This document shows positions 14,847-20,676 of a DNA stretch of 20,676 bases, piece by piece; the first letter of the stretch is position 1; every line of letters starts with the position of its first letter. Made by a program: the position numbers and the translations under genes. The stretch comes from Pseudomonadota bacterium. Its GTDB lineage: Bacteria > Pseudomonadota > Alphaproteobacteria > Rhizobiales > Rhizobiaceae. Below the pieces are notes generated by a model that saw nothing but the letters and a program-made list of their open reading frames with translations, did no database searches and was not told the DNA's origin. Location of the stretch: contig JAEWLS010000043.1 of the NCBI GenBank assembly GCA_023457435.1, positions 1-20,676 of the forward strand, given 5' to 3'.

Positions 14847-15371
14847 ATGGGTGAACTGCAGATGGAATCCGCGGAGCTGGTCAGCCTCGCCGAACGGCGT
14901 GTCTTCTCCCAATCGTTCAAGCCGCTCTACGACGAAGGCATGGCCCTCGTGGAAGAAGCCGCGGAGTACCTGGACGGTGAAGGCCGCGCGGAAGCGAAGC
15001 GCCTGTCCCGTGTCGCGGCAACGCTCTATGCCGCGGAGTCGATGCGGCTGACCACCCGGCTCATGCAGCTCGCGTCCTGGCTGCTCCTGCAAAGGGCCGC
15101 CAACGCCGGGGAGATGACGCGCGATCAGGTTGCCGCCGAGAAGGCGAAGGTGCGTCTCGACACCGCCTCGGCTCAGGACGGCGCGCCCGGCTGGATCGAG
15201 CTGCCCGACCGGTTCAAGGGCATCGTCGCCCACTCGCTCAGCCTCCAGTCGCTCGTCCGCCGCGTCGACGATCAGGTTTACGGTCAGGCGATTGCCGAGC
15301 TTCGGCCGTCCCGCAACGGCAATCCGGTTTCCGATCAGCTCACCCTTCTGAAGACTGCCTTCGCCCGCTAG
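14847..15371 (+). CDS. rcdA: RcdA / DUF1465 family protein (regulator of CtrA degradation)
   Basis: From the ATG at 14847 the protein has 174 residues of the DUF1465 family, whose Caulobacter member RcdA (about 170 residues) is an adaptor in the CpdR-RcdA-PopA hierarchy that delivers CtrA to ClpXP. Recognisable parts are SLAERRVFSQSFKPLYDEGM, LVEEAAEYLDGEGRAEAKRL and the hydrophobic helix MRLTTRLMQLASWLLLQRA, which build the helical bundle. The C-terminal tail after GIVAHSLSLQSLVRRVDDQV is polar. An ATG at 14817 is an in-frame alternative start; 14847 has a purine-rich GGAGTGGGG stretch upstream, but the choice is not firm. A perfect CtrA box precedes the gene. It is followed 61 bp later by ruvC. 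Confidence 0.85.
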   Translation: MGELQMESAELVSLAERRVFSQSFKPLYDEGMALVEEAAEYLDGEGRAEAKRLSRVAATLYAAESMRLTTRLMQLASWLLLQRAANAGEMTRDQVAAEKAKVRLDTASAQDGAPGWIELPDRFKGIVAHSLSLQSLVRRVDDQVYGQAIAELRPSRNGNPVSDQLTLLKTAFAR

Positions 15372-15432
15372 GGCGTTTCTGTTTCGTTCACAATCTGCTG
15401 GCAACGCCACCGCGTTCGTCTAGGTTCGCGCA

Positions 15433-15945
15433 ATGAGCGCGATTCGTATCATTGGCATCGATCCCGGCCTGCGTCGCACCGGCTGGGGCGTGATCGATGT
15501 CGCCGGCAATGCCTTGCGTTTCGTCGCCGCCGGCACCGTTCGCTCGGACGATGCTGCCCCCTTGGCGGAGCGGCTCCGCCAGCTTCATGACGGCCTATGC
15601 TCGGTCCTCGACATCAACGCGCCGGCCGAGGCTGCCGTCGAGACCACCTTTGTCAACAAGGACGCTGCCGCCACGCTGAAGCTCGGCCAGGCCCGCGGCG
15701 TTGCCATGCTGGTCCCGGCGCTGCGAGGCCTGCAGGTCGCGGAGTACGCGCCCAACGCGATCAAGAAGACGGTGATCGGCGTCGGTCACGGCGACAAGGC
15801 GCAGATCGCCATGATGGTGAAGGTCCTTTTGCCCAAGGCGACATATGACGGGCCGGATGCTGCCGACGCATTGGCGATCGCGATCTGCCACGCACATCAT
15901 CGTCAGAGCGTCGTCGGTCGTCTCGCCGCGGCCTTGGCGGGCTAA
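15433..15945 (+). CDS. ruvC: RuvC, Holliday junction resolvase
   Basis: This 170-residue endonuclease cleaves Holliday junctions symmetrically in recombination repair. The RNase H-like active site is complete: Asp10 (GIDPGLRRTGWG), Glu70 (AVETTFVNK), Asp142 and Asp145 (GPDAADALAIAICHAHH). The length is normal. It is the first ruv gene, with ruvA about 106 bp downstream. The LexA-type box lies after ruvC rather than before it, so ruvC is probably not SOS-controlled by that site while ruvA and the genes after it are, as in E. coli. Its usual neighbour yebC is not upstream; rcdA is there instead. Confidence 0.97.
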   Translation: MSAIRIIGIDPGLRRTGWGVIDVAGNALRFVAAGTVRSDDAAPLAERLRQLHDGLCSVLDINAPAEAAVETTFVNKDAAATLKLGQARGVAMLVPALRGLQVAEYAPNAIKKTVIGVGHGDKAQIAMMVKVLLPKATYDGPDAADALAIAICHAHHRQSVVGRLAAALAG

Positions 15946-15947
15946 GC

Positions 15948-15962
15948 GTTCTGGACTTGTTC
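15948..15962 (+). promoter_or_regulatory. LexA (SOS) box upstream of ruvA
   Basis: GTTC at 15948-15951, seven bases, then GTTC at 15959-15962 exactly matches the alphaproteobacterial LexA operator GTTC-N7-GTTC (the same as GAAC-N7-GAAC on the other strand). It overlaps a possible -35 element (TTGTTC, 15957-15962), with GATAAC at 15978-15983 or TAACGC at 15980-15985 as a possible -10, so LexA binding would block the ruvA promoter. The ruvA ATG is 90 bp downstream. Confidence 0.7.
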
Positions 15963-16051
15963 ACGCCGCGCGTGTTTGATAACGCTCGCTTGCCGGCTTC
16001 ACGCTGTTTCGGTCGGCCCAACGCCATCGCCAGGGAAAACCGCGACCACCC

Positions 16052-16669
16052 ATGATCGGCAAGCTCAAGGGCACGGTCGACGAGATCGGCGAAGACACCT
16101 GCATCATCGACGTGCATGGCGTCGGCTATGTCGCGCATTGTTCGGCTCGCACGCTGTTGGCGTTGCCCGCGGCGGGTGAGGCGGCGGTGCTGTTCATCGA
16201 GACCTACGTCCGCGAGGATATGATCCGGCTGTACGGCTTTGCCTCCGCGCTGGAGCGCGAGTGGTTCCGCCTGCTGCAGAGCAACGTGCAGGGGGTCGGC
16301 GCCAAGGTCGCGCTCGCCGTGCTGTCGACGCTGACGCCGGCCGAACTCGCCAATGCCGTCGCCCTGCGCGATATCGCGATGGTGTCGCGCGCCCCGGGCG
16401 TGGGCAGGAAAGTCGCCGAGCGCATCGTCACCGAACTGCGCGACAAGGCTCCCGCCTACGCCGGCGAAGCATTGCACATGGGGCTCAAGCAGGAGATCGG
16501 CGCCGGGGCGGCACCCGCGCCCGTTGCCGATGCGGTCTCCGCGCTCGCCAACCTCGGCTACTCCCGCGACGTCGCCGCGAATGCCATTGCCGCCGCGCTG
16601 AAAGCGGCCGGCGAAGGGGCCGACTCCGCCAAGCTCATTCGGCTGGGGCTGAAGGAACTGGCGCGGTAA
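16052..16669 (+). CDS. ruvA: RuvA, Holliday junction branch-migration DNA-binding subunit
   Basis: This 205-residue protein binds four-way junctions as a tetramer and loads RuvB rings. The N-terminal OB fold begins MIGKLKGTVDEIGEDTCIID, two helix-hairpin-helix motifs follow (LQSNVQGVGAKVALAVLS near 75-92 and VSRAPGVGRKVAERIVTEL near 110-128), and the C-terminal RuvB-binding domain III occupies about 155-205 (VADAVSALANLGYS). It is preceded by the LexA-type box. Normally ruvB follows directly; here two toxin-antitoxin genes (16725-17410) lie between them. Confidence 0.97.
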   Translation: MIGKLKGTVDEIGEDTCIIDVHGVGYVAHCSARTLLALPAAGEAAVLFIETYVREDMIRLYGFASALEREWFRLLQSNVQGVGAKVALAVLSTLTPAELANAVALRDIAMVSRAPGVGRKVAERIVTELRDKAPAYAGEALHMGLKQEIGAGAAPAPVADAVSALANLGYSRDVAANAIAAALKAAGEGADSAKLIRLGLKELAR

Positions 16670-16683
16670 GATTGCATTCGCGG

Positions 16684-16695
16684 AATCGTCCGATT
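16684..16695. promoter_or_regulatory. Short palindrome before the antitoxin gene (possible autoregulatory operator)
   Basis: AATCG at 16684-16688 and CGATT at 16691-16695 form a perfect 5-bp inverted repeat around TC, about 30 bp before the antitoxin ATG. AbrB/MazE-type antitoxins usually repress their own promoter through such sites. Being short, it could be chance. Confidence 0.3.
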
Positions 16696-16724
16696 ATCTT
16701 CGTTTCGTCTGAAGGACACGAAAA

Positions 16725-17009
16725 ATGACGACAGAAGCGCGAATGTCTGCGAAGGGCCAGATCACGCTGCCCCGTGAGATGCGCGACCGGCTTGGCCTGA
16801 AGTCGGGAGATGAGCTCGTCTTCACGTTGGTCGATGGGCGGTATCTGGTGACGCCGAAAAACCTCGATTTCAACGATCTTGCGGGATTACTTGGCGATCC
16901 CCCAGCTGGGCGGGCTACGCTCGAGGAGATTGACGAGACCGTCATGAGAACGGCTGGCGCGGCCGCGCTCGGTCGGCAGGCGCCGGAAGACAAGAAAAGC
17001 GCTGCATGA
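16725..17009 (+). CDS. AbrB/SpoVT-MazE-family antitoxin
   Basis: This 94-residue protein has an N-terminal SpoVT-AbrB swapped-hairpin DNA-binding domain at about residues 5-48, with the clear pattern AKGQITLPREMRDRLGLKSG, DELVFTL and GRYLVTPK. The C-terminal tail, containing LAGLLGDPPAG and TLEEIDETVM, would wrap the toxin. Such antitoxins neutralise a partner nuclease and repress their own promoter. AAGGA lies 9 nt before the ATG. Its stop overlaps the toxin start (ATGA, 17006-17009), the usual antitoxin-first coupled layout. It sits 55 bp after ruvA inside the ruv operon. Confidence 0.9.
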   Translation: MTTEARMSAKGQITLPREMRDRLGLKSGDELVFTLVDGRYLVTPKNLDFNDLAGLLGDPPAGRATLEEIDETVMRTAGAAALGRQAPEDKKSAA

Positions 17010-17410
17010 GGCGGGTCGGAATAGACACCAACGTGCTGCTTCGCCTTCTCGTCGATGACGATGAAGCACAGCGCAAGAGGGTTAGGGCGTTCGGAACGGG
17101 TCTTAATAAGTCCCATCAGGGGTTGATAACTCTGCTCGGGATTCTTGAGGTCGACTGGGCACTCCGAAGTCAATACGGCTTCACCCGACGACAGTGCGCT
17201 CACGCGCTTCGAAAGTTGATGCAGATACGTGGCGTTGCGGTCGAGAGCCATGATGTTGTCGTCCGCGCGTTGGCTTTGGTTGAGGATGCCAATGCGGACC
17301 TCGCCGACGCTCTGATTGCTGAGCGCGCGCTCGAACTCGGATGCGAGGCGACCGTAACGCTCGACAAGAAGGCAGCGTCGCGCATCCCCTCGATGACCCT
17401 CCTCGCATGA
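17006..17410 (+). CDS. PIN-domain (VapC-like) ribonuclease toxin
   Basis: This 134-residue PIN-domain protein has the acidic metal-binding residues of VapC-type toxins: Asp7 (GIDTNVLLRLL), Glu48 (ILEVDWAL), Asp98/Asp101 (ANADLADALIAERA) and Asp120 (VTLDKKAA). All are present, so it looks catalytically intact. VapC toxins typically cut tRNA or rRNA and stop growth when freed from antitoxin. Codon use differs from the neighbours, with ATA, TTG, AAT and AGG codons, and GC falls: 17101-17160 holds 30 G+C of 60, while 16561-16620 in ruvA holds 45 of 60. The stop codon overlaps the ruvB start (ATGA, 17407-17410), so translation of RuvB is probably coupled to it. Confidence 0.9.
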   Translation: MRRVGIDTNVLLRLLVDDDEAQRKRVRAFGTGLNKSHQGLITLLGILEVDWALRSQYGFTRRQCAHALRKLMQIRGVAVESHDVVVRALALVEDANADLADALIAERALELGCEATVTLDKKAASRIPSMTLLA

Positions 17411-18447
17411 CCCTGTCCCCCCGCCTCGTCTCGTCGGAGCTTCGCGGCGAGGACGCCGACACGACTCTTCGGCCGCAGTCACTGGACGAGTTCGTGGGCC
17501 AGGCCGCGGCGCGCGCAAACCTGAAGGTCTTCATCGAGGCTGCGAAGAGCCGGGGCGACGCCCTCGACCATGTGCTCTTCGTCGGCCCGCCGGGCCTCGG
17601 CAAGACGACGCTCGCGCAGATCATGGCGAAGGAACTCGGCGTCAACTTTCGCTCGACCTCCGGCCCGGTGATCGCCAAGGCCGGCGACCTCGCCGCGCTG
17701 CTCACCAACCTCGAGGACCGCGACGTCCTCTTCATCGACGAGATTCACCGGCTGAACCCGGCGGTCGAGGAAATCCTCTATCCGGCGATGGAGGATTTCC
17801 AGCTCGACCTCATCATCGGCGAGGGTCCTGCGGCCCGCTCCGTCAAGATCGACCTTGCGCGGTTCACGCTAGTCGCGGCGACCACCCGCGCGGGCCTCAT
17901 CACCAACCCGTTGCGCGATCGTTTCGGCATTCCGATCCGGCTGAATTTCTACACGACGGAGGAACTGGAGCAGATCGTCCGCCGCGGCGCCCGCATCCTC
18001 GGCCTGCCTTTCACCGATGACGGCGCGGTCGAGATCGCACGCCGTGCCCGCGGCACGCCGCGCATCGCCGGCAGGCTGCTGCGGCGGGTGCGCGACTTCG
18101 CCATGGTTGCCGGCGCGCAGACGGTCGACCGCCGTGTCGCCGACGAGGCGCTTTCGCGCCTTGAGGTCGACGCGCTCGGCCTCGACAGCCTCGACCGCCG
18201 CTATCTGAACATGGTCGCCCGCAATTTCGGCGGCGGTCCGGTCGGCATCGAGACGATCGCCGCCGGCCTGTCCGAGCCGCGCGACGCGATCGAGGACATC
18301 ATCGAGCCCTACCTCATCCAGCAGGGGTTCATCCAGCGAACGCCGCGCGGCCGTGTGCTCACCGCCAACGCGTGGCGGCATCTTGGTCTCGACGTGCCGC
18401 GCGATCTGGCGCAGCAGCAGATCAGCCTGTTCCAGGACGAGCCGTGA
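17407..18447 (+). CDS. ruvB: RuvB, Holliday junction branch-migration AAA+ helicase
   Basis: This 346-residue motor ATPase drives branch migration with RuvA. Walker A is GPPGLGKT (60-67), Walker B LFIDEIHR with Asp111 and Glu112, sensor ATTRAG, followed by the LRDRFGIPIRL segment and the C-terminal winged-helix domain (GFIQRTPRGRVLTANAW). The length is standard. The ATG at 17407 overlaps the toxin stop by four bases. The frame is open further upstream to 17341 inside the toxin gene, but the family N-terminus (LVSSELRGEDADTTLRPQSL) starts at the chosen ATG. The stop overlaps the GTG start of ybgC. Confidence 0.97.
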   Translation: MTLSPRLVSSELRGEDADTTLRPQSLDEFVGQAAARANLKVFIEAAKSRGDALDHVLFVGPPGLGKTTLAQIMAKELGVNFRSTSGPVIAKAGDLAALLTNLEDRDVLFIDEIHRLNPAVEEILYPAMEDFQLDLIIGEGPAARSVKIDLARFTLVAATTRAGLITNPLRDRFGIPIRLNFYTTEELEQIVRRGARILGLPFTDDGAVEIARRARGTPRIAGRLLRRVRDFAMVAGAQTVDRRVADEALSRLEVDALGLDSLDRRYLNMVARNFGGGPVGIETIAAGLSEPRDAIEDIIEPYLIQQGFIQRTPRGRVLTANAWRHLGLDVPRDLAQQQISLFQDEP

Positions 18448-18902
18448 GTGAAAGCGACCTTCTTGCCGGCATCTCGGGCGCCCTGACGCCCCAGGGCCAT
18501 GTGCTCAAGGCCCGCGTGTACTTCGCCGACACCGACTTCACCGGCGTCGTCTACCACGCCCGTTACCTCGAATTCTTCGAACGCGGACGCTCCGATTTCC
18601 TGCGCCTTGCCGGCGTCCATCACACCGAGCTTCATGCCGGCCGGCTTGGCGAGAAGCTCGCCTGGGTCGTTCGCCGCATGGAGATCGACTTCCGCGCCCC
18701 GGCGAGGGTCGACGACATTCTCACGATCGTGACGCGCACCGAGGAGGTCTCCGGCGCGCGCATCCGCATGGCGCAGCGACTGGAGCGCGACGGCGTGCTC
18801 CTCGTCGAGGCGAAAGTGGAGGCCGCGATCATCGGTGAGGGCGGGCGGCCGCGGCGTTTTCCGAAGGAATGGATCGCGGCGTTCTTGCCATCGGCCGGAT
18901 AG
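18444..18902 (+). CDS. ybgC: YbgC, Tol-Pal-associated acyl-CoA thioesterase
   Basis: This 152-residue hotdog-fold thioesterase has the signature ADTDFTGVVYHARYLEFFERGRSD, in which Asp31 corresponds to the catalytic Asp18 of E. coli YbgC. It hydrolyses acyl-CoA or acyl-ACP and is genetically tied to the Tol-Pal system and phospholipid metabolism. The start is GTG at 18444, overlapping the ruvB stop (GTGA), with AGGA a few bases upstream; the frame is open to an ATG at 18372 inside ruvB, which is rejected because that part lacks family similarity. It is followed by tolQ after 217 bp containing a hairpin and a CtrA-like box, so tolQRA may have its own promoter. Confidence 0.94.
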   Translation: MSESDLLAGISGALTPQGHVLKARVYFADTDFTGVVYHARYLEFFERGRSDFLRLAGVHHTELHAGRLGEKLAWVVRRMEIDFRAPARVDDILTIVTRTEEVSGARIRMAQRLERDGVLLVEAKVEAAIIGEGGRPRRFPKEWIAAFLPSAG

Positions 18903-18938
18903 ACCCTGCGCGACCCTGGGCGGCCCGCGCCTACTTTC

Positions 18939-18953
18939 CTAACCCTCCGTTAA
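18939..18953 (+). promoter_or_regulatory. CtrA-like box between ybgC and tolQ
   Basis: CTAA at 18939-18942, seven bases, then TTAA at 18950-18953 (continuing CC) matches TTAA-N7-TTAA at 7 of 8 positions. It lies 167 bp before the tolQ ATG, at promoter distance. Confidence 0.45.
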
Positions 18954-18975
18954 CCTTGCCAATGCATGAAGGGAC

Positions 18976-19008
18976 AAGGGAAGGCAGGCGCGGCAAGCGC
19001 CTTCCTTT
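18976..19008 (+). terminator. Hairpin between ybgC and tolQ (weak terminator or leader structure)
   Basis: AAGGGAAGGC (18976-18985) pairs with GCCTTCCTTT (18999-19008) through ten base pairs, one of them G-U, around a 13-nt loop that can form an alternative GGCGC/GCGCC stem. Only three T residues end it. It could weakly terminate the ruv-ybgC transcript or structure the tolQ leader. Confidence 0.35.
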
Positions 19009-19119
19009 CACCAAATTTGGCCCGGAAAAGGCCGGAAACGGCGCATCGGGGGTTCCGCCTCACAGGCGTGGATGATGCGCGCCGACCGGCTGATCGCTGG
19101 TTAAAGGGACCGACACGAC

Positions 19120-19836
<717 letters not shown>

Positions 19837-19848
19837 GGACATACGCTG

Positions 19849-20298
19849 ATGGCAATGAGCGTTGGACAGAAGGTAGGGCGTGGCGGCTCGCGCCGCCGCG
19901 GGCGGCGCAGCGCGCTGATGTCCGAGATCAACGTCACGCCGTTCGTCGACGTGATGCTGGTGCTGTTGATCATCTTCATGGTCGCCGCGCCGCTCTTGAC
20001 CGTCGGCGTGCCGATCGACCTGCCGGAAACCCAGGCCAAGGCGCTGAACTCGGAGACGCAGCCGATCACCGTTTCGATCGACGAGGCAGGAAAGGTGTTC
20101 CTTCAGGAGACCGAGACCCCGATCGACGAGGTCGTGCCGAAGCTCCAGGCCATCGCCACCACCGGCTACGACGAGCGCATTTACGTGCGTGGCGACAAGA
20201 CCGCCGATTACGGAACCGTCATGCGCGTCATGGCTCGCATCTCCGCGGCCGGGTACAAGAATCTCGGCCTCGTCACCCTCCAGGAACAAGAGAACTGA
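19849..20298 (+). CDS. tolR: TolR, Tol-Pal proton channel subunit (ExbD family)
   Basis: This 149-residue protein has a basic N-terminus (RGGSRRRGRR), a single membrane helix at about 31-50 (FVDVMLVLLIIFMVAAPLL) with the proton-path Asp34, and a periplasmic ExbD/TolR domain (PIDLPETQAKAL to YKNLGLVTL). The ATG at 19849 has GAGGA about 9 nt upstream, overlapping the end of tolQ. The in-frame ATG two codons later is less well placed. tolA starts four bases after its stop. Confidence 0.96.
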   Translation: MAMSVGQKVGRGGSRRRGRRSALMSEINVTPFVDVMLVLLIIFMVAAPLLTVGVPIDLPETQAKALNSETQPITVSIDEAGKVFLQETETPIDEVVPKLQAIATTGYDERIYVRGDKTADYGTVMRVMARISAAGYKNLGLVTLQEQEN

Positions 20299-20302
20299 GG
20301 GG

Positions 20303-20676
20303 ATGAAGGTCGGGGTTGTCGTCTCGACGGTCTTCCACGCTGCGTTGCTCGGCTTCGGCCTGGTAACGCTGTCGGCGCCGCGCGCCCTGGAAGTCGCTGA
20401 CGTCGAGGCGTTCCCGGTCGATATCGTCCCCATCGACACGATCACTCAGGTGCAGCAGGGCGACCGCAAGGCGCCGCTCGCCGAGCGCGCCACTCCCGTT
20501 CCGACGCAGCGTCCGCACGAGGTGCCGGATGCGCGCAACGTCGGCGACAACAAGGTCGACCAGCAGACGCCGCCCACTCCCAAGCCTGCCGAGCGCGAGG
20601 TGAAGACCGCTTCGACGCCGCCGCCTTCGCCCGAGCCGGCGCCGAAGCCCGCGCCGACCCCGCGCGAGGCCCCCGC
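20303..20676 (+). CDS. tolA: TolA (partial, N-terminal part only)
   Basis: The first 124 codons are present before the window edge. An N-terminal signal-anchor helix (VGVVVSTVFHAALLGFGLVTL) is followed by a polar segment (VADVEAFPVDIVPIDTI) and a proline-, lysine- and glutamate-rich linker, as in alphaproteobacterial TolA/TonB-like proteins. The position directly after tolQR makes TolA the natural call. The start ATG at 20303 follows TGAGGGG. TolA transmits proton-motive-force energy from TolQR to TolB-Pal at the outer membrane. Confidence 0.88.
   Translation, partial: MKVGVVVSTVFHAALLGFGLVTLSAPRALEVADVEAFPVDIVPIDTITQVQQGDRKAPLAERATPVPTQRPHEVPDARNVGDNKVDQQTPPTPKPAEREVKTASTPPPSPEPAPKPAPTPREAP

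Noticed and set aside
15414..15427. Second LexA-like box before ruvC (GTTC-N6-GTTC)
   Set aside because: The spacer is six rather than seven bases, which puts the half-sites out of register; treated as chance.
17006..17410. Toxin as a decayed pseudogene
   Set aside because: The frame is complete and all PIN-domain acidic residues (Asp7, Glu48, Asp98/101, Asp120) are present.

Overview
The window is about 20.7 kb of GC-rich, gene-dense chromosomal DNA. It very likely comes from an alphaproteobacterium of the Rhizobiales, close to the Mesorhizobium/Phyllobacteriaceae group. The evidence is the gene content (RcdA/DUF1465, OpgC, the DUF2126 transglutaminase, a MotA-like/MotB-like envelope pair, a divergent ThiE-like gene beside a Sel1 protein), the TTAA-N7-TTAA CtrA-type boxes, a GTTC-N7-GTTC LexA-type box and GGAAC-N18-TT (RpoE2/EcfG-like) promoter candidates. 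Almost everything is single-copy housekeeping or envelope biology. No transposon, prophage, CRISPR, tRNA or rRNA was seen.

Layout, left to right. (1) 1-2696, minus: the N-terminal ~898 residues of a DUF2126 transglutaminase-like protein, cut by the window edge. (2) 2821-3885, plus: a poxvirus/bacterial-type DNA topoisomerase IB, divergent from the first gene and convergent, with a 4-bp overlap, with an ALDH7-type aldehyde dehydrogenase (3882-5393, minus). (3) 5478-11627, minus: a MotB-like/OmpA and MotA-like pair, a HlyIII/PAQR membrane protein, an inositol monophosphatase (SuhB), elongation factor P, a secreted Sel1-repeat protein and a divergent ThiE-like protein. (4) 11753-13837, plus: a TauE/SafE transporter and the glucan succinyltransferase OpgC, convergent with a DUF2269 membrane protein (13834-14394, minus). 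(5) 14395-14846: the only long non-coding stretch, full of inverted repeats. It ends in a strong intrinsic terminator followed by a perfect CtrA box, and probably encodes a small RNA. (6) 14847-18902, plus: rcdA, ruvC, a LexA-type box, ruvA, an AbrB/PIN toxin-antitoxin pair, ruvB and ybgC. (7) 19120-20676, plus: tolQ, tolR and the start of tolA.

The most unusual feature is the type II toxin-antitoxin module between ruvA and ruvB. Antitoxin, toxin and ruvB are joined by consecutive ATGA stop/start overlaps, and ruvB is joined to ybgC by GTGA. Because a LexA-type box sits just upstream of ruvA, the toxin-antitoxin genes are probably transcribed as part of the SOS-induced Holliday-junction operon, with RuvB translation coupled to that of the toxin. 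The module has lower GC and different codon use from its neighbours, as expected for an acquired element.

A second theme is cell-cycle wiring. rcdA, whose product helps deliver the master regulator CtrA to ClpXP in Caulobacter, carries a perfect CtrA box in its own promoter region. A CtrA-like box also precedes tolQRA, the division-linked envelope system. Two separate proton-motive-force-type envelope machines lie in the window: Tol at the right end and the uncharacterised MotA/MotB-like pair in the middle.
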